Positions 1 through 6,380 are shown, counted from the stretch's first letter. The stretch: DNA of 12,419 nucleotides from Methylovirgula sp. (GCA_030040215.1 JASHUD010000106.1:1-12419); one strand, 5' to 3'. The notes: generated from the letters alone by a model not told the origin. Numbers and translations are program-made.

Positions 1-582
1 GAGAAAGCCTTGAATTATCGCCGCGTCTTCCGCCGCGATGACCTCCTTCGTGCCGACGATTTGGGCGATGACGCCGCCGCGGTCGATGTCGCCAATCAGG
101 ATCACCGGCACGCGGGCTTCGCGCGCAAACCCCATGTTGGCGATGTCGTTCGCGCGCAAATTGACCTCGGCCGCGCTGCCCGCTCCTTCGACGAGCACCA
201 GATCGGCTTCGGCTTTGAGCCGCGCATAGCTTTCCAGAACCGCGTCGAGAAGCTTCGGCTTATAGGCCTGGAAATCGGCGGCGCTCGCCCGCGCGAGCAC
301 GCGGCCTTTGACGACGATCTGCGCGCTGCCGCCTTGCGGCTTCAGAAGCACCGGATTCATGTCGGAAACCGGCGCGACGCCGCAGGCCTGCGCCTGCAGC
401 GCCTGGGCGCGCCCAATCTCGCCGCCGTCCGTCGTCGCCGCAGCGTTGTTCGACATGTTCTGTGGCTTGAACGGCCGCACGCTGAGCCCGCGCCGGGTGA
501 AGGCGCGGCAGAGCCCGGCGACGATCAGCGATTTGCCGACGTCCGAGCCGGTGCCTTGGAACATCAGCGCCTTGCGGCTCAA
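1..582 (-). CDS. cobQ: Cobyric acid synthase CobQ, N-terminal part (cut by the left edge)
   Basis: This is the first 194 codons of the glutamine-dependent amidotransferase that amidates the b, d, e and g carboxyls of adenosylcobyrinic acid a,c-diamide in cobalamin synthesis. It acts in the cytosol. The N-terminal P-loop-like ATP-binding domain is clear: QGTGSDVGKS at residues 9-18, followed by RPFKPQNMSNN and later VEGAGSAAEVNL and GDIDRGG, all hallmarks of the CobQ/CobB/MinD-like synthetases. The C-terminal glutaminase domain lies outside the window. I chose the TTG at 582-580 as start because it gives the usual N-terminus (MSRKALMFQGTGSD) and overlaps the cobO stop as TTGA, which implies translational coupling. 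The alternative ATG at 564 would leave almost nothing before the nucleotide-binding strand. Family assignment is near certain; the start is likely. Confidence 0.95.
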   Translation of the reverse strand, partial: MSRKALMFQGTGSDVGKSLIVAGLCRAFTRRGLSVRPFKPQNMSNNAAATTDGGEIGRAQALQAQACGVAPVSDMNPVLLKPQGGSAQIVVKGRVLARASAADFQAYKPKLLDAVLESYARLKAEADLVLVEGAGSAAEVNLRANDIANMGFAREARVPVILIGDIDRGGVIAQIVGTKEVIAAEDAAIIQGFL

Positions 583-1193
583 AATTCGATTCCCGCCTGA
601 GCCCGCACGCCGGCCTGATAGGGATGTTTGACGAGCGTCATCTCGGTCACGAGGTCGGCGGCCTCGATCAATTCCGGTTTCGCGTTGCGGCCGGTGACCA
701 CGACATGGAGATCCGGACGCCGCCCTTTGAGCGTGGCGACCACTTCGTCGAGCGGCAGATAATTGTAGCGCAGCGCGACGTTCAATTCGTCGAGCAGCAG
801 CAGGCGGATCTTGGGATCCGCCATCAGTTCGCGCGCCTTGGCCCAACCGGCTTGCGCTGCGGCGATGTCGCGGGCGCGATCCTGTGTCTCCCAAGTGAAC
901 CCCTCGCCCATCACATGCCAGGCGACGAGACCGCCGAATTTTGCGACCGCGGCGCGTTCGCCCGTCTCCCAGGTCCCCTTGATGAACTGTACGACGCCGA
1001 CATGCCAGCCGTGGCCGAGGGCGCGCATGAGCAGCCCGAATCCGGCCGTCGATTTGCCTTTGCCGGCGCCGGTATGGACGATGAGCAGGCTCTTCTCGGC
1101 GATCGTCCGGCTGGCGACCGCTGCGTCTTGCAAGGCTTTGCGTTTTTCCATTTTGGCGCGGTAGCGCGCCGCTTCGTCGATCGTATCGCTCAT
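579..1193 (-). CDS. cobO: Corrinoid adenosyltransferase CobO (BtuR/CobA family)
   Basis: The enzyme transfers the adenosyl group of ATP to the cobalt of reduced corrinoids such as cob(I)yrinic acid a,c-diamide, the step before CobQ, in the cytosol. The 204-residue length is normal for the family. The N-terminal helix is rich in Lys, Arg and Glu. The P-loop TGAGKGKST lies at residues 41-49, the conserved QFIKGTWETGE at 69-79, the acidic strand LLLLDELNVAL at 131-141 and VVTGRN at 165-170, the standard order of this family. It follows a small 67-codon gene by 34 bases and overlaps cobQ by 4 bases on the same strand, so the three are probably one transcript. I see no strong Shine-Dalgarno before the ATG at 1193. 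I also see no cobalamin riboswitch upstream, although this segment could be internal to a longer operon. Confidence 0.96.
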   Translation of the reverse strand: MSDTIDEAARYRAKMEKRKALQDAAVASRTIAEKSLLIVHTGAGKGKSTAGFGLLMRALGHGWHVGVVQFIKGTWETGERAAVAKFGGLVAWHVMGEGFTWETQDRARDIAAAQAGWAKARELMADPKIRLLLLDELNVALRYNYLPLDEVVATLKGRRPDLHVVVTGRNAKPELIEAADLVTEMTLVKHPYQAGVRAQAGIEF

Positions 1194-1227
1194 CAGGCGC
1201 CCGGGCTTGGAGCAGCGGACGAACCGC

Positions 1228-1431
1228 CTAATCTCGGTGTCCGGTCAGATGATACCAAGCCGATTGCAGCGCGGCTTCTATTTTTCTGAACCGCAGATTT
1301 GCTTCGTCCCAATTGACGAGCGGGCAACCCACTCCTCCCGCCGGGCAGACCGGCGCACGGCCCTCATCTGCCACATAAGCCACGAGAATCGTCAGCAAAA
1401 TGCCGAGGATGAACCCCAAAAGCACGCGCAT
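1228..1431 (-). CDS. Small membrane-anchored protein, function unknown
   Basis: This is a 67-residue protein with one hydrophobic N-terminal segment (about residues 3-20, GFILGILLTILVAYVA), then a short region with two cysteines (C29, C36) and the motif LVNWDEAN, then an amphipathic C-terminal helix. A purine-rich GGGAGGGG Shine-Dalgarno sits just before the ATG at 1431, which supports real translation. It lies 34 bases upstream of cobO on the same strand. From memory, Rhizobiales genomes carry small proteins of the same build (N-terminal anchor followed by a VNWD-like motif) without known function. It does not look like the cobalt transporter subunit CbtB, since the C-terminal histidines are missing. 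Its place ahead of cobO could mean co-transcription only. Confidence 0.7.
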   Translation of the reverse strand: MRVLLGFILGILLTILVAYVADEGRAPVCPAGGVGCPLVNWDEANLRFRKIEAALQSAWYHLTGHRD

Positions 1432-1482
1432 TGCACCCCTCCCTCACCCCAGCGCCACGCGGAAAGCGGCACGTAAATTAGT

Positions 1483-1512
1483 CTTATAGCCCAAGGAAAC
1501 TTAGCGCCCTAA
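1483..1512 (-). promoter_or_regulatory. Possible promoter for the 67-residue gene and cobO/cobQ
   Basis: On the minus strand the gap upstream of the small gene contains TATAAG (1488-1483), a fair -10 box, with TTAGGG (1512-1507) 18 bases further up as a weak -35 box. The gap (1432-1548) is noticeably more AT-rich here than around it. The -35 match is poor, so this is a suggestion only. Confidence 0.25.
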
Positions 1513-1548
1513 CGGACGAAGGCGAGACGGCAAGCCTTTGCCGGCGCT

Positions 1549-2073
1549 TTAGGCGAAAAGAGCGAGCTTTTCGGCGGTTGAGAGCTGGTCTAGCCGGGTC
1601 AAGGCAGAACGCCCCGATTCCTGCAAAGCGGGCGCTATGGAAGATGCCGGTGCGGGTTCCGGCAGCGCAGGGGTCGGTTCGGGCAGCGCCTTGGAGCGGA
1701 TCGATTCGGATACCGCCGGCGTTTGGTTGACCCGCAGCAAGCCGGAGACCGCGCGCGCCTGCGTTTCAATTTCAGCGCACAACCGCTCGTCGAGGCCGCA
1801 CTGGCGCATTTCCTCGCCCGCCCGGCTGAGGCTTTGTGCAACCTCCTTCAACCGTTGCACAAGAAGGCGGATCGACGGATCGGCGGGCATGGCCTGCTGC
1901 TCGCGAACGGTCTGCTCGAGCTTGGCGATTGCATCGAGCATCTGCCGCGTTTCGTCGGCTCGGCCGCGGCGCGCGAATTCGGCCAGGAACCAGCGCCCGC
2001 GCACGGTTTCCATGACCGCGGCTTCGATCGCCTCGTAATCGGCTTCGCTCATCCCCTCGGGCGGCGCGATCAT
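1549..2073 (-). CDS. Conserved-type hypothetical protein with helical N-terminal domain
   Basis: This is a 174-residue soluble protein. The N-terminal half is strongly helical, with the motif SEADYEAIEAAVMET followed by RGRWFLAEFARR (residues 27-38) and a heptad-like stretch (LDAIAKLEQTVREQQ) that could form a coiled coil. Residues about 115-160 are a Pro/Ala/Ser/Glu linker, and the C-terminus returns to helix (LTRLDQLSTAEKLALFA). I recall the GRWFLAE-type N-terminus from uncharacterised Rhizobiales proteins, but I cannot name a function. The ATG at 2073 is preceded by GGATAGGGAA, a plausible ribosome site. An internal ATG 7 codons in has GAGGGG too close to be preferred. It is transcribed divergently from the protease gene at 2185 and is the next gene upstream of the cobO cluster, 117 bases away. 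Confidence 0.75.
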   Translation of the reverse strand: MIAPPEGMSEADYEAIEAAVMETVRGRWFLAEFARRGRADETRQMLDAIAKLEQTVREQQAMPADPSIRLLVQRLKEVAQSLSRAGEEMRQCGLDERLCAEIETQARAVSGLLRVNQTPAVSESIRSKALPEPTPALPEPAPASSIAPALQESGRSALTRLDQLSTAEKLALFA

Positions 2074-2184
2074 TTCCCTATCCGAATCAGAAGAGTGCTC
2101 AGTCTGCGCCGCGGCCGGGCGAAATCAAGCCGCCGCCCGCCGCAGCGCCGCGCAGGCCTTCCACTGCCCCGCTTTCCTTCCCAT

Positions 2185-3210
2185 ATGAAGCGCATGCTTC
2201 ATCCTGAATTCGACCTCGAACCAACCTTTTTGCTGGACGACTCGGGCACGGGAATCGCGGCTGGCGTGCCCACGGCTTCCGGAGACGCCGCGCTGCTCGA
2301 TGCCTATTCGCGCACCGTGACGGAAGTCGTGGAACGCGTCTCGCCAAGCGTCGTGCGCCTCGACATCCGGCATGGCGACGGCCGGCACGGCGGCGCCGGC
2401 TCCGGCGTCATCGTCTCCCCGGACGGGTTGATCCTCACAAATAGCCATGTCGTGCAAGGCTCCAAACGCGCCGAGGTCTCGACACTCGACGGCCGCACGC
2501 TCTCGGCGCGCGTCCTCGGCGACGACCCGGATACCGATCTCGCGCTGGTGCGTATCGATGAGAATACGACGCTGCCCGCCGCCGACGTCGGCGATTCGAA
2601 GAAATTGAAACCCGGCGAGATCGCCATCGCGATTGGCAATCCGCTCGGCTTCGAGGCGAGCGTCACGGCCGGAATCATCTCGGCGCTCGGCCGGTCGTTG
2701 CGCGCCAAATCCGGCCGCGTCATCGACGATGTGATCCAGACCGACGCGGCGCTGAACCCCGGCAATTCCGGTGGCCCGCTCGTCTCCTCGCGCGGCGAGG
2801 TCGTCGGCATCAACACGGCGATGATCGCCGGCGCGCAGGGCATTTGTTTCGCGGTCGCCGCCAATACCGCGCGGTTCGTGCTCGGCGAAATCATCCGGCA
2901 CGGCCGCGTGCGCCGCGCCCGGCTGGGGATCGGCGGCGGCACGGTCGCGCTGCCGCGCCGGATCGCGCTGCGCCTCGGGCTCGATCAGGCGACCGGCGCG
3001 GTCGTGACCGGCGTCGATCAGGACGGACCGGCCAGCCAGGCGGGAATTTTGACGGGTGACATCGTGCTTGCCGTCGACGGGGCGCCGGTGAGCGGCGCCG
3101 ACGACCTCGTGCGCCTCCTCGATGCCGACAAGATCGGCCGCACCGTCCCGCTCGACATTTTGCGCCGTTCGGAAAAGCGCCGGTTCTGGGTGGCGCTTCA
3201 GGAGCGCTGA
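2185..3210 (+). CDS. HtrA/DegP-like serine protease with one PDZ domain, no signal peptide
   Basis: This is a 341-residue trypsin-like protease (family S1C) that should cut misfolded or specific target proteins. The catalytic triad is complete: His88 in LTNSHVV, Asp118 in DTDLALVR and Ser195 in NPGNSGGPLV. The protease domain spans about residues 40-232 and one PDZ domain about 240-335 (LGIGGGTVALP to the PASQAGILTGDIVLAVDG strand-helix). Usual DegP has two PDZ domains and a signal peptide; DegS has one PDZ and an N-terminal anchor. Here the first 40 residues (MKRMLHPEFDLEPTFLLDDS) have no hydrophobic stretch, so the enzyme looks cytosolic unless the start is wrong. The frame stays open for 154 codons upstream, but that part is antisense to the 174-residue gene and reads as low-complexity Arg/Ala-rich protein. 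The ATG at 2185 was chosen because the sequence becomes protein-like there. No clear Shine-Dalgarno precedes it, and an ATG at 2194 is an alternative. Confidence 0.9.
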   Translation: MKRMLHPEFDLEPTFLLDDSGTGIAAGVPTASGDAALLDAYSRTVTEVVERVSPSVVRLDIRHGDGRHGGAGSGVIVSPDGLILTNSHVVQGSKRAEVSTLDGRTLSARVLGDDPDTDLALVRIDENTTLPAADVGDSKKLKPGEIAIAIGNPLGFEASVTAGIISALGRSLRAKSGRVIDDVIQTDAALNPGNSGGPLVSSRGEVVGINTAMIAGAQGICFAVAANTARFVLGEIIRHGRVRRARLGIGGGTVALPRRIALRLGLDQATGAVVTGVDQDGPASQAGILTGDIVLAVDGAPVSGADDLVRLLDADKIGRTVPLDILRRSEKRRFWVALQER

Positions 3211-3266
3211 GCGGCCGCTTCGCACCCGGTAACGGTCAGACTGCGCAAGCCTATCAGAGCGTAAGC

Positions 3267-3680
3267 CTACTTGTTCGGCTTTTCGACTTCCTGCGAACCG
3301 TCCGCATTGGTGACGATCTTCGATCCGTCCGGATTGATCTGAATCGACGGGCCGTTCACGTTCTTGATGATCTTTGTGCCGTCGGGCTTGTCCGTAATCG
3401 AGGACTTGTCGGCGTTGGTAATGATCTTCGTGCCGTCCGGCCTCGTCTCGACGGAAGATTTATCGGCATTGGTGACGATCTGCGTTCCGTCCGGATGGGT
3501 TACAACGGAAGATCCGTCGGCATTGGTGACGATTTTGCCGCCGTCGTCGCGCGTCTCTACCGAAGACCCGTCGACGTTTTTGACGATCGTGCCGGCGGCA
3601 AGACTTGCGGCCGTGATCAGCACAAGCGCCGCGCCGGCAATCAATCGACTGGCCCACGCACAATGATTCCCGATGCGCAT
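3267..3680 (-). CDS. Exported protein of six 18-residue beta-type repeats
   Basis: This 137-residue protein has an N-terminal signal peptide: positive residues, then a hydrophobic core at about 13-29 (LIAGAALVLITAASLAA), with likely cleavage near residues 28-30. Everything after that consists of six units of 18 residues (31-48, 49-66, 67-84, 85-102, 103-120 and 121-137), each close to KIVTNADGSSVETRPDGT. Two Asn/Asp-Gly turns per unit separated by alternating hydrophobic and polar residues suggest a regular array of short beta strands. The pattern recalls the PDGT-rich G-box repeats of the Tcp10/CPAP C-terminal domain, but that is resemblance only. The mature protein should be periplasmic or secreted. 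It sits 45 bases after the rhodanese gene on the same strand, and the two may share a transcript. The ATG at 3680 is the only possible Met start, since a stop lies just upstream in frame. Confidence 0.8.
   Translation of the reverse strand: MRIGNHCAWASRLIAGAALVLITAASLAAGTIVKNVDGSSVETRDDGGKIVTNADGSSVVTHPDGTQIVTNADKSSVETRPDGTKIITNADKSSITDKPDGTKIIKNVNGPSIQINPDGSKIVTNADGSQEVEKPNK
3270..3590 (-). repeat. Six tandem 54-base coding repeats
   Basis: The DNA encoding the mature part of the 18-residue-repeat protein is a tandem array with a 54-base period. On the plus strand the recurring words are GCATTGGTGACGATCT and CCGTCCGG, seen near 3305, 3469 and 3520 and in changed form in the other units. Units are diverged at many third positions, so the array is old enough to be under protein-level selection. 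It could still expand or contract by slippage or recombination. Confidence 0.85.
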
Positions 3681-3725
3681 GCATATTGCCTATGCGGCCG
3701 CAAAGCGCTGCTCGGGCCTTGGACC

Positions 3726-4055
3726 TTAATATTCGACCGGCTCGCCGGCGTTTTGCCAAGCGAGCATGCCGCCCCCGAAATGCGCGCGGATATCGTCGCG
3801 GCCCGCCTCCTGGGCGAGACCGAGAGCAGTTACCGAGCGTCTCCCCGAGCGACACGACAATACGATTCTCTTTCCCGGCGCGGGTTCCGGCAACGCCGTG
3901 GGATCGAAGCTCTGCAAGGGATTGAGCTCCGAGCCCGGGATATGGCCCGCGGCATATTCGTGCGGTTCGCGCACGTCGACGAGCACGATCGAACCGTCCG
4001 TAAGGCCTGCTTTCAGTTCCGTAAGTGTCACGTCTTCGACAATCGGCGCGCCCAT
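3726..4055 (-). CDS. Single-domain rhodanese-like sulfurtransferase
   Basis: This is a 109-residue protein matching one rhodanese domain, similar in size to GlpE. The family moves sulfane sulfur from thiosulfate or persulfides to thiol acceptors through a cysteine persulfide. The active-site loop is C68-RSGRRS, the six-residue loop typical of sulfurtransferases rather than the longer loop of arsenate reductases or Cdc25-type phosphatases. Other signatures are LVDVREPHEYAAGHIPGS (residues 25-42) and the C-terminal GGGMLAWQNAGEPVEY. There is no signal peptide, so it should act in the cytosol. A good Shine-Dalgarno, GGAAGGGA, precedes the ATG at 4055. It is divergent from the PhzF gene and lies upstream of the repeat protein on the same strand. 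The physiological donor and acceptor cannot be read from context. Confidence 0.93.
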   Translation of the reverse strand: MGAPIVEDVTLTELKAGLTDGSIVLVDVREPHEYAAGHIPGSELNPLQSFDPTALPEPAPGKRIVLSCRSGRRSVTALGLAQEAGRDDIRAHFGGGMLAWQNAGEPVEY

Positions 4056-4106
4056 GCGTCCCTTCCCCGCCCCACCTGGGGCTTCCTTAATTTACGAACA
4101 AGCTAA

Positions 4107-4124
4107 GTGAATTGATTCAATCAC
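4107..4124. promoter_or_regulatory. Inverted repeat in the divergent rhodanese/phzF promoter region
   Basis: GTGAATTGATTCAATCAC has matching ends (GTGA/TCAC) and a perfect inner inverted repeat ATTGA-T-TCAAT, in the most AT-rich stretch between the two divergent genes. It has the size and symmetry of a dimeric repressor or activator site. The two symmetry centres differ by half a base, so it is not one perfect palindrome. No regulator gene is adjacent. The role is inferred from symmetry and position only. Confidence 0.35.
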
Positions 4125-4206
4125 CTATTTGAAACAGAAGAATATGCCATCAGCGCCAAACGGCAAGAGGGTGCCTCACCTTGACGCCTTGAAGATGGCC
4201 GGCGCA

Positions 4207-5151
4207 ATGGAGAAAGCCGGATCGAAACATCCGCGAGAATCAAGCTTGCGCCGCAAATATTACCTGCTTGACGTGTTCACCGACCGGCCGCTTGCCGGCA
4301 ATCCGCTCGCCGCGGTGGTCGACTGCGACGGCCTCGACAGCGCGGCAATGCAAAGGATCGCCGCCGAGTTCAATCTCTCGGAGACGATCTTTCTCTTCGA
4401 GCCGCGCGACCCGGTTAACACGGCGCTTCTGCGCATCTTTACTGCCAAGGCCGAACTCGCCTTCGCCGGCCATCCGACAGTCGGCGCCGCCGTTCTCCTC
4501 GGCGAATTGCGGGGGCACGAATTGCTGCGCACCCAGGACGTACGCGTCGTACTCGAAGAAAATATCGGCAGCATCGTCTGCGTCGTGCGCCAACGTCCCG
4601 GCAAAGGCAAGCAGGCGCATTTCACCTTACCGAAACTGCCGGTCCAAGCCGGCGTGCCGCGGAGCAGCGATCGGCTTGCCGCCGCCCTCGGAATTACCGC
4701 GGCCGAGATTGGCTTCGAACGGCACGTGCCGACGATCTATTCGGCCGGCACCGCATTCACCTTCATTCCTATCGCGAGTCTTGCCGCCTTGGCGCGGGCG
4801 CAGCCGCGCGCCGCTCTTTTCGACGCGGCGTTGGCGCCCATCGAAGCCGCTTTTCTCTACACGCGCGAGACGATCGATCCGCAACACGATTTTCACGCCC
4901 GCATGTTTGCGCCGTCGCTTGGAATCGCGGAAGATCCGGCAACCGGCTCCGCCGCCGCCGCCTTCGCCGGGGTGCTGATGGCTTTCGAAGGCGTGCCGGA
5001 CGGCAGTCACGCGTTGACCATCGAACAAGGCTATGAGATCGACCGGCCGAGCCGGATCGTTCTCAGCCTCGAGGTCGAACGCGGCACTTTGTTCGAGGCA
5101 TCGGTCGGCGGCAACGCGGTGATTGTGGGAGAAGGATTTCTCGACGTATGA
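4207..5151 (+). CDS. PhzF-family protein (isomerase/epimerase fold)
   Basis: PhzF proteins have the two-fold diaminopimelate-epimerase fold. The founding member isomerises a phenazine precursor, but most bacterial members have unknown substrates. In the numbering from 4207 (314 residues), the proposed general acid/base Glu is E59 in FNLSETIF. GHPT is at 88-91, the second-half motif is EDPATGSAA at 242-250, and the C-terminus has GGNAVIVGEG. The start is uncertain. The conserved core begins at YYLLDVFTDRPLAGNP, so a TTG at 4246 would give the usual length of about 300 residues. ATG at 4144 and TTG at 4129 are also in frame, and none has a strong Shine-Dalgarno. I report the ATG nearest the core. 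The stop overlaps the next gene's ATG (ATGA), so it is translationally coupled to the NUDIX gene. There are no phenazine genes nearby, so phenazine synthesis is not implied. Confidence 0.9.
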   Translation: MEKAGSKHPRESSLRRKYYLLDVFTDRPLAGNPLAAVVDCDGLDSAAMQRIAAEFNLSETIFLFEPRDPVNTALLRIFTAKAELAFAGHPTVGAAVLLGELRGHELLRTQDVRVVLEENIGSIVCVVRQRPGKGKQAHFTLPKLPVQAGVPRSSDRLAAALGITAAEIGFERHVPTIYSAGTAFTFIPIASLAALARAQPRAALFDAALAPIEAAFLYTRETIDPQHDFHARMFAPSLGIAEDPATGSAAAAFAGVLMAFEGVPDGSHALTIEQGYEIDRPSRIVLSLEVERGTLFEASVGGNAVIVGEGFLDV

Positions 5152-5870
5152 ATTTTGCCGCGCCGCGCGTCGAGGAGATCGCGACGATCGAGTTCCGGCT
5201 GGAGCCAGAGCCATGGCCGTTCGCAAACGACCGCGCCAAAGAGATTGATGCGTATTGGGCGCGGCTCGTGAGCCGCAACTCGCGTCACTATAACGGCCGC
5301 GTTCTCTTGATGCGCGACGTCAGCGTCGTCGCAGCGACAAGCGGGCGCAGACTCGAAGGCCGCTGCTTCGTCGCCGAATACAAGGCGTTTCTCGCCTGGC
5401 GCGACTTCGGCTTTCCGGATCGAGCGATCCGCAACGCGTTCGCGATGGCGGCGCTGCGCTCCGCCGATGGCGCTTTTCTGCTCGGCGAAATGGGTCAGAC
5501 GACCGCCAACGCGGGGCAGATTTACTTTCCCGCCGGGACGCCGGAACCGGCCGATCTCATCGGCCGCCGCGTCGATCTCGAGGCAAGCGTGCGGCGCGAG
5601 CTGCAAGAGGAAACGGGAATCGGCGCGCACGAAATTTCCTTCGGCGAAGGTTGGAGCGTCGTTTTCCAGGGCCAGCGCATCGCTTGCATGAAGACGGCCC
5701 GCTCGGCGCATTCGGCAACGGAACTCGTGGCGCGGGGAGCGGCGTTCATCGCCAGCGAGAAACAGCCGGAGCTTGCCCGCCTGATCGCCGTTTCCGGCGT
5801 TGGCGATCTCGACAAGAACCGCATGCCCGATTTCATCCAGACCTATCTGCGGTACGCGTTGCGGACTTAG
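5148..5870 (+). CDS. NUDIX-type hydrolase with atypical NUDIX box
   Basis: This is a 240-residue protein coupled to the PhzF gene through an ATGA overlap. The C-terminal half of a NUDIX box, REL-QEE-TGI, is perfect at residues 150-158 and supplies the metal-binding glutamates. The first half departs from the consensus GX5EX7REUXEEXGU: the Gly of PAGTPEP (G130) lies 20 instead of 14 residues before the Arg, and the Glu position is V142. I recall this PAGT...VDLE...REL-EETG form from a subgroup of proteobacterial NUDIX proteins, so it is probably a family feature rather than damage. Such proteins hydrolyse a nucleoside diphosphate linked to another moiety; the substrate here is unknown. The N-terminal domain of about 110 residues (PWPFANDRAKEIDAYWARL and so on) precedes the NUDIX fold. 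There is no signal peptide. The pairing with PhzF suggests a shared small-molecule or cofactor clean-up task, which is inference. Confidence 0.87.
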   Translation: MNFAAPRVEEIATIEFRLEPEPWPFANDRAKEIDAYWARLVSRNSRHYNGRVLLMRDVSVVAATSGRRLEGRCFVAEYKAFLAWRDFGFPDRAIRNAFAMAALRSADGAFLLGEMGQTTANAGQIYFPAGTPEPADLIGRRVDLEASVRRELQEETGIGAHEISFGEGWSVVFQGQRIACMKTARSAHSATELVARGAAFIASEKQPELARLIAVSGVGDLDKNRMPDFIQTYLRYALRT

Positions 5871-5897
5871 GCCTGCGTCATTACGAAGCGCCGGAAC

Positions 5898-6227
5898 CTA
5901 GACGTGGTATCCGTGCCTGTCTTCCGAAGCGCGCACGAGATCGAGAGCCTCCTGGTCGTGACCGGCCGAACACGCGGCGGCCGCTTCGGTCAGTTCATGC
6001 TCGATGGCAGTGAAAACAGAATCGTTTACATTACCGGTCTGGTGATCGGTGGAAAGTACGAATTGGTAGCGATTGATCTTGTCGGTGCACGCGGCGCCGG
6101 GCGGCAGGTTGGAGAAATCCGCGGCGGCCTGCGGCGGTGGCGGCGGCGCAGAGGCGACGGGCGCATCCTGGTTGCAGCCGCAAAGTGCCAGCGCCAACGC
6201 GGCCAACGGCCAAGCCGAACGATGCAT
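5898..6227 (-). CDS. Small lipoprotein, function unknown
   Basis: This is a 109-residue predicted lipoprotein. The signal peptide MHRSAWPLAALALALCGC ends in a lipobox L15-C16-G17-C18, so C18 should be acylated, and the mature protein begins CNQDAPVASAPPPPP, a proline-rich linker. The globular part holds two cysteines (C47 in GAACTDKI, C86 in AAACSAGHD), which could form a disulfide in the periplasm, and ends in RHGYHV. A very strong Shine-Dalgarno (GGAGGAGG) 6-7 bases before the ATG at 6227 fixes the start; the frame extends 21 codons further up, without a ribosome site and with an implausible sequence. It is convergent with the NUDIX gene and divergent from the hyf-type operon. I recall similar small proteins with two Cys and an RHGY end in Rhizobiales, uncharacterised. 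A link to the neighbouring membrane complex is possible but not shown. Confidence 0.82.
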   Translation of the reverse strand: MHRSAWPLAALALALCGCNQDAPVASAPPPPPQAAADFSNLPPGAACTDKINRYQFVLSTDHQTGNVNDSVFTAIEHELTEAAAACSAGHDQEALDLVRASEDRHGYHV

Positions 6228-6351
6228 GTAATTCCTCCTCCATCGTTTGCGCGACTCGGATTGTGGAAGTTGAGACGATCCGCCGCGCATTGGTCAAGCC
6301 AAGTCGGTGTGACCCGAGGCACTTTGCGCATGTTTGCGAGCCGGTCGGCGG

Positions 6352-6380
6352 TTGACAAGGCGGGGGGAGGTTCGCATTGT
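6352..6380 (+). promoter_or_regulatory. Candidate sigma-70 type promoter for the hyf-type operon
   Basis: A perfect TTGACA (6352-6357) is followed after 17 bases by CATTGT (6375-6380), which matches the -10 consensus at three of six positions including the key A2 and T6. It lies in the 318-base non-coding gap (6228-6545) between the divergent lipoprotein gene and hyfC, and would give a leader of roughly 160 bases. The same gap contains a short perfect inverted repeat GCCCTTAGGGC (6420-6430) and TTGGTCAAGCCAA (6290-6302). Otherwise I see no gene in it. No sigma-54 GG-N10-GC element was found by eye. Confidence 0.35.

Noticed and set aside
624..1289. A long plus-strand open frame over cobO.
   Set aside because: It is the antisense shadow of cobO, which has clear family motifs; the plus-strand translation has none.
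1432..1548. Possible cobalamin riboswitch ahead of the cobO segment.
   Set aside because: The gap is only 117 bases, and I find neither a convincing B12 box nor the multi-stem core that the riboswitch needs.
1723..2184. A 154-codon N-terminal extension of the protease frame.
   Set aside because: It is antisense to the 174-residue gene and shows no domain, signal peptide or membrane segment; typical of stop-poor GC-rich DNA.
2125..3225. A long minus-strand open frame (366 codons) opposite the protease.
   Set aside because: The Asp/Arg/Ala-rich translation has no recognisable fold and mirrors the protease codon pattern.
3211..3266. A terminator hairpin between the convergent protease and repeat-protein genes.
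   Set aside because: There is only the short GCGGCCGC palindrome and a direct repeat AAGCCT, with no stem followed by a T run.
4207..5151. Phenazine biosynthesis.
   Set aside because: Only a PhzF-family gene is present; no phzA/B/C/D/E/G relatives are nearby, and most PhzF-like proteins are not phenazine enzymes.
6305..6335. A sigma-54-like GGCAC...TTGC sequence upstream of hyfC.
   Set aside because: The GG and GC are only 6 bases apart, while sigma-54 promoters need 10.
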